Source of the DNA: Melioribacteraceae bacterium
Lineage (GTDB): Bacteria; Bacteroidota; Ignavibacteria; Ignavibacteriales; Melioribacteraceae
Length of the DNA stretch: 64,000 bases
NCBI GenBank assembly: GCA_023230485.1
Contig: JALNXG010000009.1
Coordinates: forward strand, 3,333 to 67,332
Direction of reading: 5' to 3'
Shown in pieces: positions 43,459 through 53,507 of the stretch (positions are counted from its first letter, which is position 1; each line of letters opens with the position of its first letter). A program made the position numbers and the translations under genes. The notes beneath the pieces are model-generated. The model did no database searches. It was not told where the DNA came from and saw nothing but the letters and a program-made list of their open reading frames with translations.

Positions 43459-44820
43459 TTATTTTAACAACTCCAATTTTTTCGTTTCCGAAAAAGTTGG
43501 AGTTGTAATCTTATAGAAGTAAACTCCACTCGAAAATCCTTCTGCATCAAAAACTAATTCATGAACCCCGCCATTCTGAAAACCATCAAAAAGAATTTTT
43601 ACTAATTCACCGATAGAATTATATACTTCCACTTTTAGAAAGTTTTCTTTAGGCATATAATATTTTAAAACGGTAGTTCCGTTAAATGGATTTGGATAAT
43701 TCTGATATAACACAAACTCTGTAGGAATTATTTGTTCACTAGCTACATCGGAAGGATTAAACTTAGATTTAATTAGATCTCTTAGTTCGGGTCGGATACC
43801 GTCATAACCGAGTGCCCAAATCCCAATACCTCCAAGATTTTTACTTATAGCATAATCCATTTTTAATCCTAGACTATATTCATCATCAATCCAATTTTGA
43901 ATTATATAATCACCATCAACAAATTTGTACCAAGTGCTTTTTGATTGGTCATTAAAATACCTTTGAGTAAATGGTGGCATAAATGGAATATCTTGAAAGT
44001 AAGTCGCGCCGATATAATTATTAAATGAAGCTGTATCAGAATACGGCTTTACCTGAGCGAAAGGATTTTCTGAATTAGTCCTCCAAGCATTTCCATAGTA
44101 GGGTAAGGTAAGAACAACTTTTGAAGGATTTAGAGCTACAACATTGGCATAATCATTTTCGATGCTTCGTTTAACAGTAAAATTTAATCCTTCTAATGGA
44201 GAAGTAGGTGCAGTAAAATCGCTCCAACTTCCATAATAGTCGTAAGCCATTATAATTATATAATCTGAATAAATTGATATATAACTAAAATTCCATTTGT
44301 TCCTTAAATTAATTGCGGGAAGTGCAATAGAGATTTCATATTTAGAATCGGCTTCTTTGACTTTTGTAAATAGCTGATTCATGAAGTTATTCATCGGGCT
44401 GCCTTTATCTTCATCGTATAATCCTTCGAAATCTATATTAATTCCATCGAGTGAATAGAATTTTAGAAGATTTATTACATTATCTATAAGTTTTAAAGTA
44501 ATGGGAGAAGAATTAAGAATAGTCTTAAGTTCATCGGGATCAAAATTTGTAAGAGATATAATGATTTTAATATTTTTCGCTTTAGCCTTAGTGATAATCG
44601 AATTCCATTTTACTCCCCAATAATCAGCATTCTTTATCGAACCATCTGGATTCGCTTGAAATGAAAAAGGAGAAATATGAGTAAGTGTTTCGTAATCGAT
44701 TTTGAGGTTTACGGTATCAATGATTTCCCAAGAAGGGAGATAACCGAATACAATTTTATTGCTTTGAGCATTTGTAGAAACTAAAGCAAATAGGAGAAGT
44801 ATAAAATATATTTTTTTCAT
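43459..44820 (-). CDS. Secreted GH18 glycoside hydrolase with T9SS sorting domain
   Basis: The ATG at 44820 (453 aa) gives the signal peptide MKKIYFILLLFALVSTNAQ; an extra 16-residue N-terminal reading would overlap the propeller kinase gene. The GH18 barrel fills residues ~23-355: IVFGYLPSW as strand 1, KIIISLTNF, the catalytic box DGINIDFE (125-132, with acid Glu132), IIIMAYDYYGSW and GIGIWALGYD. A T9SS tail follows (~370-453; QNYPNPFNGTTVLKY, FSSGVYFYKI). It probably cleaves chitin-like or GlcNAc-containing glycans at the cell surface; the exact substrate is open. Confidence 0.92.
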   Translation of the reverse strand: MKKIYFILLLFALVSTNAQSNKIVFGYLPSWEIIDTVNLKIDYETLTHISPFSFQANPDGSIKNADYWGVKWNSIITKAKAKNIKIIISLTNFDPDELKTILNSSPITLKLIDNVINLLKFYSLDGINIDFEGLYDEDKGSPMNNFMNQLFTKVKEADSKYEISIALPAINLRNKWNFSYISIYSDYIIIMAYDYYGSWSDFTAPTSPLEGLNFTVKRSIENDYANVVALNPSKVVLTLPYYGNAWRTNSENPFAQVKPYSDTASFNNYIGATYFQDIPFMPPFTQRYFNDQSKSTWYKFVDGDYIIQNWIDDEYSLGLKMDYAISKNLGGIGIWALGYDGIRPELRDLIKSKFNPSDVASEQIIPTEFVLYQNYPNPFNGTTVLKYYMPKENFLKVEVYNSIGELVKILFDGFQNGGVHELVFDAEGFSSGVYFYKITTPTFSETKKLELLK

Positions 44821-44860
44821 AGTTAGAAATTTTCTGGAAATTAAAAATGGAAGATGAAAT

Positions 44861-47800
44861 TTAAGCAATTGGCATAGTAAATGAAAAGGTAGTTCCTTTG
44901 CCTACTTTACTATCAACTGATATCTCACCTCCTGATTTCAATATCAATTCTTTTATCAGGACTAAGCCGAGTCCTGTTCCCGGTTCGCTCTCTGTACCTT
45001 TATTTGTGAGGTGCGAATCGATATTAAATAATATTTTTTTAGTATCATCATCTATTCCTACACCCGTATCAGAGACGGATATCTTAGCAAGCTTTCCTTC
45101 AATGGAGGAAGCGACAGAAATTTCCCCATTTCTTGGTGTGAATTTAATCGCATTAGAAATTAGATTCTGCAAAATTGAGTTTAACATATTCTCATCAGCA
45201 TAAACCATTAATTGAGGTGAAATAAAATTGATAAATTTAATACTTTTTGCGCTGAGATTGCCTATGAATAATAAATGAATTTCATCAATTACCTCCCGCA
45301 ATGAAATAGTGGCAGGTGAATATTCATAATCGCCGGTTTGAACTCGCGCCCAGTTAAGCAAATTCTCTAACAAGTTATATGTTTTTTTAATCGATAGGTG
45401 AAGTGCATTGCTAATATCAATAATCTCCTCTTTTGAGAGAGTATCACATTCTTTTTTTAGCATATCAGAAAGACCTAAGAATCCATTGAAAGGACCTCGT
45501 AAATCATGTGCAATAATTGAGAAGAATCTATCTTTACTAGAATTGGTTTTCTCCAATTCCTTATTCAATTTTTCTAAATCGGAAGTTCTCTCTAAAACTA
45601 ATTCTTGGAGTGTTTCCTTTTGCTGTTGAATTAATCTTATGCGATACCATAAAATAAAATAGATTAAGGATATAATTCCCAAAAGAGCTATTGTTATAAA
45701 CCACCAAGTTTTCCAGAAGGGGGGAAGTATTATTATTGTAAGAGTTGTTCCATTGTTATTCAGAAGTCCGTCATTGTTAGTTGCTATTACTCTAAATCTA
45801 TATTCGCCCGGGTCAAGATTTGTATATGTAGCAGTTCTATTATTACCTGCGTTAATCCAGCGGTCATCAAAATTTTCCATCTTATAAAAGTATGAGTTCT
45901 TTACAGGAGCTACATAATCAAGTGCAGCGTATTCGAAAGTGAACATATTTTCATTATGCTTTAAGACAAGTGTATCTGTAAGCTCGATAGCTTTTTTGAG
46001 TATTATTCTTTCATTTATATATTTATTTGGGGTAACTTCACTATTGAAAAGCCTAAAATTAGTTATCCTTACAGAAGGAATGTTTTTATTAATAGTAATT
46101 CTATCCGGATAAAATGAATTATATCCTTCAATACCACCAAAAAATAGTTCACCGGAAGGACTTTTATAATATGCGCTAGAATTAAATTCATTAGATTGGA
46201 GACCATCTTGCTGGAGATAATTAACAAATACTTTACTTTCAGGATTGAACATAGACAAACCAAAATTTGTACTTATCCAAAGATTTCCAAAGCTATCTTC
46301 TAGAATACCATAAATTACATCATTTGGCAGTCCATCTTCGGAAGTAAATCTTGTGAATGTCTTTTCCTCTCTATTGAAAAGATTCAAGCCACTGCCATTT
46401 GTCCCAATCCACAATCTTCTTTTACTATCCTCAAAAATGGTTTTGATATGGTTATTGCTTATTGAAGTTGGAACCAGTTTATCAAATGTATAACGTGTAA
46501 AAGTTTTTGTCTTTTTATCGAATAAATTTAACCCACCAAGATTAGTCCCCACCCATAGATTGTCATAGGAATCTTGAAGAATTTTTGTTACTGATCTAGG
46601 CCCGATCGAAGTAGTATCGAGGGGGATATTTTGGTAGAATTCAGTTTTTTCATTTAGTAAATTTATGGAATATAGCCCTCTTTCGGTTCCCACCCAAAGA
46701 TAATGATCTTTATCGGAAAAAAGAGTATAGATATAGGACCCATAATCGCTTTTAATAAGTTTATTATTAAAAGGGCGGTTTGTAATTTTACCCGTTATTA
46801 AATTTAATTTTATAATTCCATATCCTTCAGTTCCTACCCATAAAATTTTACCTCTATTGAAGTAATCTTCTTCCATTGAATAAATATTCGGATTTGTTAA
46901 AGAATAGCCATCTGGGTTCTTATTGGAATAATAATAATGTTGCTTAGTTTTTTTATTAATTTTTTCGATTCCTATATATCCGCCTACATAGAGATTATTG
47001 TTGCCATCTTCAAAAAAAGCTCTTACACTTTGAATTTTAGACCCAGTTTTATAATTTACAAGATTAAATCGATTAGTATAAGGATTGAATCGACTAATGC
47101 CATCACCCGTGCTTCCAAACCAAACTAACCCCCTTTTATCAGCATAGATGCAAAATACTGATGTAGTCAATGATGCTAAAATTGATTTCTGATCTTGACT
47201 TGGGTTAACTACTTTTCTAGTTTGTGGATTAATAATTGCTGTGCCCCAGCCAAGTCCGCCAATCCAGAGATTTCCCGCTTTATCCAGTTCGATACTATAA
47301 ACATTGATTGGATATTGTTCTTTTGGCACTTCGATGAGATCAGGGAAATATTGTTTTTCGTGGGTCTTGTAATTATATGAATAGAGCCCGAATGTAGTTC
47401 CAATCCAAAGGTTATTCGAATTGTCTTCTAAAAACGCATTTATTGAATTTTCTCTCACATTTCTTTCAAGATAAGTATATCCTTCAAAGAGTGTAAATGA
47501 ATTATTGTATGCATTCAAGTAAAAGATTCTACCAGTTGAGGTACCTACTAATATTTTACCGGATTTAGTTTTGAAAATAGTTTTTATATAATTCCCATCA
47601 CTCGGATTTCCTAAAGCTTTTGGATAGAGTATTTTGAACTCATTTTTTTGATGGTTGTATTTAACTAATCCCTTGTTTGTACTGAAATAAATAATCTCTT
47701 CATTATCTTCTTTATTAATAAAGATGGTATAAACCGCATTTATATCTATTTTGGTAGTATTGTTTTTGAGAGTTCGGATTTGAATAAAGCGGTCTTTCTC

Positions 47801-48169
47801 TCTTAAAAAAAGATTGAGCCCGTCTGCGGTGCCCACCCAAATATCCCCTTTTGAGTTTTGTTTGAAACTATATATCCAATTATTCGAGATCGTAGATAGG
47901 TCAGATAATTTATTCTTGTAAATTTTGAAATTATAACCATCATATCTGTTGAGTCCATCATGAGTTCCAAACCAGATAAAACCGAGACTATCTTCCATGA
48001 TACATCTTACAGAACCTTGGGAGAGCCCCTCTTTAATTGATATCTGTTCTATTCGTAATTTATATGATTGAGAATACAATAGGGAAGGGATTATTAAAAA
48101 TAATAAAATTCGGCTGGATAAGAGTAATATTTTTGAATTTATAAACAAGGGATAACCGTTATACTGCAA
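44861..48169 (-). CDS. Two-component propeller histidine kinase (HTCS-like, no effector domain)
   Basis: A 1102-residue sensor kinase. The start is probably TTG at 48169, but no ribosome binding site confirms it; a hydrophobic export signal ends near LLYSQ (residue 34). Two beta-propellers of Reg_prop repeats follow (~35-720; many copies of the type IWFGTHDGLNRYD, LWVGTNLGGLNLF). A Y_Y_Y domain comes next (~735-805), then one helix (~818-842), a coiled coil, DHp with His888 in AHDLRGPF, and HATPase_c to the end (GTGLGLVLI). Unlike classical HTCS there is no receiver or AraC output. The ligand is probably a carbohydrate or peptide from outside. Confidence 0.9.
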   Translation of the reverse strand: MQYNGYPLFINSKILLLSSRILLFLIIPSLLYSQSYKLRIEQISIKEGLSQGSVRCIMEDSLGFIWFGTHDGLNRYDGYNFKIYKNKLSDLSTISNNWIYSFKQNSKGDIWVGTADGLNLFLREKDRFIQIRTLKNNTTKIDINAVYTIFINKEDNEEIIYFSTNKGLVKYNHQKNEFKILYPKALGNPSDGNYIKTIFKTKSGKILVGTSTGRIFYLNAYNNSFTLFEGYTYLERNVRENSINAFLEDNSNNLWIGTTFGLYSYNYKTHEKQYFPDLIEVPKEQYPINVYSIELDKAGNLWIGGLGWGTAIINPQTRKVVNPSQDQKSILASLTTSVFCIYADKRGLVWFGSTGDGISRFNPYTNRFNLVNYKTGSKIQSVRAFFEDGNNNLYVGGYIGIEKINKKTKQHYYYSNKNPDGYSLTNPNIYSMEEDYFNRGKILWVGTEGYGIIKLNLITGKITNRPFNNKLIKSDYGSYIYTLFSDKDHYLWVGTERGLYSINLLNEKTEFYQNIPLDTTSIGPRSVTKILQDSYDNLWVGTNLGGLNLFDKKTKTFTRYTFDKLVPTSISNNHIKTIFEDSKRRLWIGTNGSGLNLFNREEKTFTRFTSEDGLPNDVIYGILEDSFGNLWISTNFGLSMFNPESKVFVNYLQQDGLQSNEFNSSAYYKSPSGELFFGGIEGYNSFYPDRITINKNIPSVRITNFRLFNSEVTPNKYINERIILKKAIELTDTLVLKHNENMFTFEYAALDYVAPVKNSYFYKMENFDDRWINAGNNRTATYTNLDPGEYRFRVIATNNDGLLNNNGTTLTIIILPPFWKTWWFITIALLGIISLIYFILWYRIRLIQQQKETLQELVLERTSDLEKLNKELEKTNSSKDRFFSIIAHDLRGPFNGFLGLSDMLKKECDTLSKEEIIDISNALHLSIKKTYNLLENLLNWARVQTGDYEYSPATISLREVIDEIHLLFIGNLSAKSIKFINFISPQLMVYADENMLNSILQNLISNAIKFTPRNGEISVASSIEGKLAKISVSDTGVGIDDDTKKILFNIDSHLTNKGTESEPGTGLGLVLIKELILKSGGEISVDSKVGKGTTFSFTMPIA

Positions 48170-48197
48170 TTTATAGTTTTTTAAATGAAAGTCAATA

Positions 48198-48224
48198 CAA
48201 AAAAAAAGCCGGGTTTCCCCGGCT
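48198..48224 (-). terminator. Rho-independent terminator of the S46 peptidase gene
   Basis: On the minus strand: stem AGCCGGG/CCCGGCT (48218-48224 with 48207-48213), a 4-nt loop, and a run of about ten T. It lies immediately after the S46 peptidase stop and before the kinase gene, so the two leftward genes are separately transcribed. Confidence 0.92.
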
Positions 48225-48229
48225 AAATT

Positions 48230-50398
48230 CTATAATCCGAGTTCTTTAATTATATGTGTAGCACCGCCGATTTTTTCAGTTACCCAAAGTACATAACGGA
48301 TATCAACGCCAATCGAACGGCTATATGATTCATTCCAAGCAAAATCATTAATTGTAGCTTCAAAGGCTCTATCGAAATTTACACCGATTAAGTTACCATA
48401 GGCATCCATAATAGGACTGCCGGAATTACCACCGGTTGTATCCATATTATAAAGAATAGCTACCGGCATCTCTTTAGTTTTTTTATCGGCATATCTTCCG
48501 AAATCTTTTTTATCATAAAGCTCTTTTAATTTTGCGGGAATTACAAAATCAGCTTCACCGGAAAGCGATTTTTCTATTACACCATTCAAAGTTGTAATCG
48601 GTGAATAATAAACCGCATCCTGCGGGTTATATCCTTTGATATAACCATAGGTTAATCTTAATGTGCTATTAGCATCAGGAATAAAATTAGTTTTCTTCCA
48701 TTCCATTTTTGCATCAATAAGTTGAGCAAACAATTTATTGAGATTACCTTCGACTTCTTCAGAAGTCAGAGAAATCTTTTCGTTTTGCTCTCTTAATTCC
48801 AAAGCAAAATTAATTAATGGATCATTAAGTGCTTTAAGTTCCGATAAACTTTTTGTAGTAAGTTCTTTAAAATAAGCATCATCCATGATTTTAGAACCAT
48901 ATACTGTATTATCGACAAAATCATTTAAATCTTTACCTGAAGAAACGAAATTAGTAACAGCAGTAACTTTTTCACCATCTTTTTGAGCTATTGCATCATT
49001 TAGCATTTTAGAAAGAATTTTCTTCTCAATTTCTTTATGGTAATTTGCTTTAAGATAATTCAATCTGCCTAAAGTTGAATTGATATTTTTATCCATATAA
49101 GCATTCATTCTTTCTGCATCCGGTTTCTCTTTTTCGGTAGCATAACCGGTAATGAAAGAAGCCATTTGAAGCGGAGTAGAAAATCCATTTACATTACGTA
49201 ACCATAATTGTGCTTCTGCAAATTTGAACATTCTATCATAGTTTTCTTTAATATCGTTTAATACATTACCATACTTATTCTTTAGTTCGGGTTTTGAGTC
49301 GATAAATTTTTGTAGTTCCTTCTCTTCATTTTGTTTTTGCTCAATGATATTAATTCTCTTTAATCCTTGAATCTTACCTTTAAAATTCTTCTCTGTATTA
49401 GCAAGACCTTTTACTCTCGAAGCCGATTTTAGCTTCAATTCCGGATCATTCTTTGCGGCTTCTAAAGTTGTGTTGATTGCATATTCATACAGTTCAGACG
49501 TAAAAGGAAGAAGAAATTCTTTCTGATATTCGAGATATTGAGATGGACGGTGACGATAAGTTCTTCCCGGATAACCAAGTATAAATGTGAAATCGCCTTC
49601 CTTAACTCCGTTCGGATTTACTTTTAGATGTTTTTTAGGATGGAAAGGCACATTATCTTTTGAGTAAGGTGCAGATTTGCCATCAGGACCTACGTAAGCT
49701 CTCATGAAAGAGAAATCTCCTGTATGACGAGGCCATACCCAGTTATCAGTTTCTCCGCCGAAATTACCAATCGATTGTGGCGGAGCGAATACTAGTCTTA
49801 CGTCTCTTAATGTGAGATATCTAAATAATACATATGTCTTTCCTGCGAACATTTCAGATACTTCGGCAGTAATTGAGTTTTGAGGATCATTTGCAGCATC
49901 CGCAATCTCTTTCATTGTCTTACCGATAGTTCTATTGCGCTCTACTGGATCGGTTATGTTTTCAACTGATTTTAATACTTTTTCAGATACATCTTCGTAT
50001 GATTCGGTTATCTTAACGAAATTGCCTTGAGCGGGAATCTCTTCTTCTAAACCTTTTGCATAGAATCCATTTTCTAAATAATTTTTCTCGGTTGTGCTTG
50101 CGGCGGCTATTGCTCCGAATGCGCAATGATGATTTGTAATTATCAAACCATCGGATGATACGAACGAACCGGTGCATCCGCCGATATTTACAAGTGCATC
50201 AATAAGACTAACGCCATTTGGATTATAAAGATCTTTTGGACTGATTTTTAATCCGGCTTTTTTCAAATCAATTTTATGAATCTCGCTTAATGGAAACATC
50301 CCTTCTTCCGGTGTGGCAGGCATTAATCCCAATACGATTGTTAATAATAATCCGATAAATATTGATTTAAATACAAGGTTGGTTTTCTGGTACTTCAT
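48230..50398 (-). CDS. S46-family dipeptidyl-peptidase, DPP11-like
   Basis: A 722-residue exported serine peptidase with GGGGAG before the ATG and a signal peptide (1-28). S46 marks: GGCTGSFVSSDGLIITNHHCAFG (73-95; catalytic His in the HH pair 90-91), TDNWVWPRHTGDF (Asp region) and TTGGNSGSPIMD with Ser659. Arg677 in NFDRAFE lies 18 residues after the Ser, the position that in DPP11 sets preference for Asp/Glu at P1 (Gly in DPP7). It removes dipeptides from peptide N-termini in the periplasm. The specificity is an inference from this one residue. Confidence 0.93.
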   Translation of the reverse strand: MKYQKTNLVFKSIFIGLLLTIVLGLMPATPEEGMFPLSEIHKIDLKKAGLKISPKDLYNPNGVSLIDALVNIGGCTGSFVSSDGLIITNHHCAFGAIAAASTTEKNYLENGFYAKGLEEEIPAQGNFVKITESYEDVSEKVLKSVENITDPVERNRTIGKTMKEIADAANDPQNSITAEVSEMFAGKTYVLFRYLTLRDVRLVFAPPQSIGNFGGETDNWVWPRHTGDFSFMRAYVGPDGKSAPYSKDNVPFHPKKHLKVNPNGVKEGDFTFILGYPGRTYRHRPSQYLEYQKEFLLPFTSELYEYAINTTLEAAKNDPELKLKSASRVKGLANTEKNFKGKIQGLKRINIIEQKQNEEKELQKFIDSKPELKNKYGNVLNDIKENYDRMFKFAEAQLWLRNVNGFSTPLQMASFITGYATEKEKPDAERMNAYMDKNINSTLGRLNYLKANYHKEIEKKILSKMLNDAIAQKDGEKVTAVTNFVSSGKDLNDFVDNTVYGSKIMDDAYFKELTTKSLSELKALNDPLINFALELREQNEKISLTSEEVEGNLNKLFAQLIDAKMEWKKTNFIPDANSTLRLTYGYIKGYNPQDAVYYSPITTLNGVIEKSLSGEADFVIPAKLKELYDKKDFGRYADKKTKEMPVAILYNMDTTGGNSGSPIMDAYGNLIGVNFDRAFEATINDFAWNESYSRSIGVDIRYVLWVTEKIGGATHIIKELGL

Positions 50399-50513
50399 TT
50401 TCTCCCCAATTAGTTTCAGTGAATCTTCAAATCTATAAATATTTGTTATGAAATTAAAGCAAATAGGGAACTATTTTCTCCTCATTCCGATTATATTAGA
50501 AAAAAGAAGAAGA

Positions 50514-51995
50514 ATGTACGATTATATTATTATTGGGTCAGGATATGGAGGTTTAAGCAGCGCGGCGTTATTAGCTAATTCAGGATTAAAAGTGCTTTTG
50601 CTTGAGTCGCATTCACTGATTGGTGGATGTGCATCATATTACAAAAGAGGTGATTTCCTTTTTGATGTAGGAGCAACTACTCTCTCGGGTGTTGCAGAAA
50701 ACCGTCCGATGGGACACCTCTTTAAAACACTAGATATAAAACCCAAACTCAAAAAAATGGATGTCGGACTTGTTGTAAAAATGGATGGAAAAGAACTTTA
50801 TCGATATGCAGAAAAAGATAAATGGATTGAAACCTCTGCTGATTTTTTCGGGAATAAATCGGAAAATAAAGTATGGGATAAGATTTATAAAACGGAAGAG
50901 ATGGCGTGGGAATTTGTAATGAATAATTATGGATTACCCCCTTCCTCTTTAATTGATATAGCATCGTTAATAAAAGCATCGAATCTCAAATATGCCGGTC
51001 TTGTACCTGCCGCTTTTAATAGTCTTGATTCGTATTTACCAAAATTACTTTTAAGGAAAGAAAATTATTATCGTTTTTTGAGTGAGCAATTACTAATCAC
51101 TTCTCAAAATAGTATTAAAGATACGCCATATTTAACTGCCGCAATGGGTTTGGCATACCCTTCTGAAACATATTATCCTTATGGTGGAATGAAATCGATT
51201 GCCGATCTTATTAATAAAAAGTTTATTCAATGTGGAGGAGAAATAAAATTTAAAAATCGCGTGAATAAAATTGAGATCGAAAAAGAAGGATATAAAATTA
51301 GCACTGTGAATGGAAATGTTTACCATACAAAAGGCGTAATCTCCAATATACCAATTTGGAATTTAGGAATTATGATGGATGGAAGAGAAGGTGAGTATTT
51401 TAAAAAGAAAGCCAAATTCTTTGATTCGGCGTGGGGTGCTTTTACGATTAACTTTGCCATAGAATCAAATCTTGCGATGCCATCTGCATATTATCAAGTA
51501 CATACAAGAACTAAAATTCCATATTCACACGGCAATTCTATGTTTGTTACTTTTTCTGAACCGGATGATTTTGAAAGAGCACCTAAGGGTTGGAAAACGG
51601 TCTCTATTTCTCTCCATACAGATGTGAGTGATTGGGAGCTGGAGGATTATGAAGATTATGATAGAAGAAAAGAATTTGTAACGAAAAAGCTTTTGGAAGA
51701 ATTTGATAACCAATTTCCAGAATTTTCAGATTCTGCTAAGGTGTATGTTCTAAGTGGTACGCCAAATACATTTGAATTCTATACAAAACGTTATAGAGGT
51801 TATGTCGGAGGTATTCCTCACTCACTAAAAAAATCATTAATTAATATTCCACCAAATAAAACACCATTTAAGAATTTTTATATTGTTGGTGATACGGTTT
51901 TCCCGGGTCAGGGGATTCCGGCTGTGGTTCTCGGAGCTCTAAATATTCATAAAAAAATTAATGATAGTTCTATTTATGGAACTAAATTTGAGTAA
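50514..51995 (+). CDS. CrtISO/CrtD-type FAD-dependent carotenoid oxidoreductase
   Basis: The start is ATG at 50514 (493 aa), where AGAAGAAG precedes it and the Rossmann fold begins at once (DYIIIGSGYGGLSSAALLA); an upstream Met at 50448 adds an unneeded tail. The family pattern LIGGCASYYKRGDFLFDVGATTLSG (about 37-61) resembles carotenoid isomerase (CrtISO/CrtH) more than CrtI. The C-terminal FAD-binding motif IVGDTVFPGQGIPAVVLGA is intact. It opens the carotenoid operon. An isomerase or a saturase/desaturase role is possible; the substrate is not resolved. Confidence 0.75.
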   Translation: MYDYIIIGSGYGGLSSAALLANSGLKVLLLESHSLIGGCASYYKRGDFLFDVGATTLSGVAENRPMGHLFKTLDIKPKLKKMDVGLVVKMDGKELYRYAEKDKWIETSADFFGNKSENKVWDKIYKTEEMAWEFVMNNYGLPPSSLIDIASLIKASNLKYAGLVPAAFNSLDSYLPKLLLRKENYYRFLSEQLLITSQNSIKDTPYLTAAMGLAYPSETYYPYGGMKSIADLINKKFIQCGGEIKFKNRVNKIEIEKEGYKISTVNGNVYHTKGVISNIPIWNLGIMMDGREGEYFKKKAKFFDSAWGAFTINFAIESNLAMPSAYYQVHTRTKIPYSHGNSMFVTFSEPDDFERAPKGWKTVSISLHTDVSDWELEDYEDYDRRKEFVTKKLLEEFDNQFPEFSDSAKVYVLSGTPNTFEFYTKRYRGYVGGIPHSLKKSLINIPPNKTPFKNFYIVGDTVFPGQGIPAVVLGALNIHKKINDSSIYGTKFE

Positions 51996-52025
51996 ATCTC
52001 GTTTTATAATAAAAATGACGGGATT

Positions 52026-53507
52026 ATGAAAAAATCAGCAATTGTTATAGGATCGGGCTTAGGGGGATTATCAACGGCTCTTCGGCTTTCGGCTAAAGGA
52101 TATAAAGTTACGATTTTAGAAAAATATACTAAGGCAGGCGGACGTTTAAATACAATTGAAATGGATGGTTTTCGTTTCGATATGGGACCTTCGTTTATGA
52201 GTATGACCTATGAACTTGATGAGCTATTTAAAAGCACAGGGATAAAAAATCCTATTCAATTGGAAGAATTAGATCCTTTGTATCAGGTCTATTTTGAAGG
52301 ACAAGATAAACCTCGAATAATATGGAAAGACCTCGAAAAATTAGGGAAAGAATTTGCTGATATTGAACCGGATTTAGCAGCAAAAGTAGATAAATATCTT
52401 ACACGAGCAGGAGAATTTTTCCACGATACAGAAGGTAAAGTGGTTAAGTCAAACTTCAATTCTAAATTAGGATACGCTCTTAGTCTTACACGAGTGCCAA
52501 TGAAGCATCTCCCATATTTATTTAAGACGATGTGGAGTGAAGTAGAAAAGAATTTCAGTTCAGAAGAAGTAAGAATAATTTTTTCGCTCGTAGCATTTTT
52601 TCTTGGAGCAACACCATTTCAAACTCCCGCTATTTATTCCTTACTTAACTATACAGAGATGAGGCACAATGGTTATTGGAAGGTAAAAGGAGGTATGTAT
52701 AAAATGGTCGAAGAACTCTTGAGGCTACTCAAAGAAAGAGATGTAGAGATTGTTTATGGTACCGAGATTGTCGGATTCAATAATAATAATGGTTCGCTCT
52801 CAAGTGTGGTTGATCAAAATGGGAAATTATGGAGTGCGGATATATTTATTAGTAATGCAGATGCCGCTTCATTTCGAGGTGAAGTGCTTAATCGTAAAGC
52901 ATATACAGAAGAAAAGCTTGATAAGATGCACTGGACACTAGCGCCCTTTACAATCTATATCGGTGTCAAAGGCAAAGTGGATAATCTGATGCATCACAAT
53001 TATTTCTTAGGTAGCAATTTCAAGGGCTATGCAGATACAATTTTTACATCATCGATTTCACCGCAGAAACCATATTACTATGTGAATGTACTTTCTAAAT
53101 CTGAAACAGACTGCGCACCCGAAGGACATGAAAATATTTTTATTCTTTGTCCAGTGCCAGACTTGAGATACAAAAAAGATTGGAGCGATAAGGAAGAATT
53201 GGCAAATAATATTATTGATGATTTATCGAAGCGCACCGGATTTGATATTAATTCAAATACAGTGGTAAAGAAAATTTTAACACCCGAAGATTGGGCAAGT
53301 ACATTGAATCTATATAAAGGTTCAGGTTTGGGGTTGGCTCATGATATCGATCAGGTAGGTGCATTCCGTCCGAAAAACAAAGATGAAAAATTTAATAATC
53401 TTTATTATGTGGGTGCTTCGACAACACCGGGAACGGGACTGCCGATGGTGATTATATCATCTAAATTAGTTTTACAAAGAATAGAGGAAGATCATGGAAC
53501 TGTATGA
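52026..53507 (+). CDS. crtI: Phytoene desaturase CrtI
   Basis: A 493-residue FAD-dependent desaturase. The N-terminal dinucleotide site IGSGLGGLSTALRLSAKG (8-25) is followed by GGRLNTIEMDGFRFDMGPSF, and the C-terminal CrtI signature is VGASTTPGTGLPMVIISSKL (about 465-484). It overlaps the crtB gene by 14 bases; that coupling and the sequence make it the lycopene-forming enzyme of this operon, acting at the membrane. A second CrtI-like gene downstream is assigned to the later 3,4-desaturation; the two roles could be exchanged. Confidence 0.85.
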   Translation: MKKSAIVIGSGLGGLSTALRLSAKGYKVTILEKYTKAGGRLNTIEMDGFRFDMGPSFMSMTYELDELFKSTGIKNPIQLEELDPLYQVYFEGQDKPRIIWKDLEKLGKEFADIEPDLAAKVDKYLTRAGEFFHDTEGKVVKSNFNSKLGYALSLTRVPMKHLPYLFKTMWSEVEKNFSSEEVRIIFSLVAFFLGATPFQTPAIYSLLNYTEMRHNGYWKVKGGMYKMVEELLRLLKERDVEIVYGTEIVGFNNNNGSLSSVVDQNGKLWSADIFISNADAASFRGEVLNRKAYTEEKLDKMHWTLAPFTIYIGVKGKVDNLMHHNYFLGSNFKGYADTIFTSSISPQKPYYYVNVLSKSETDCAPEGHENIFILCPVPDLRYKKDWSDKEELANNIIDDLSKRTGFDINSNTVVKKILTPEDWASTLNLYKGSGLGLAHDIDQVGAFRPKNKDEKFNNLYYVGASTTPGTGLPMVIISSKLVLQRIEEDHGTV

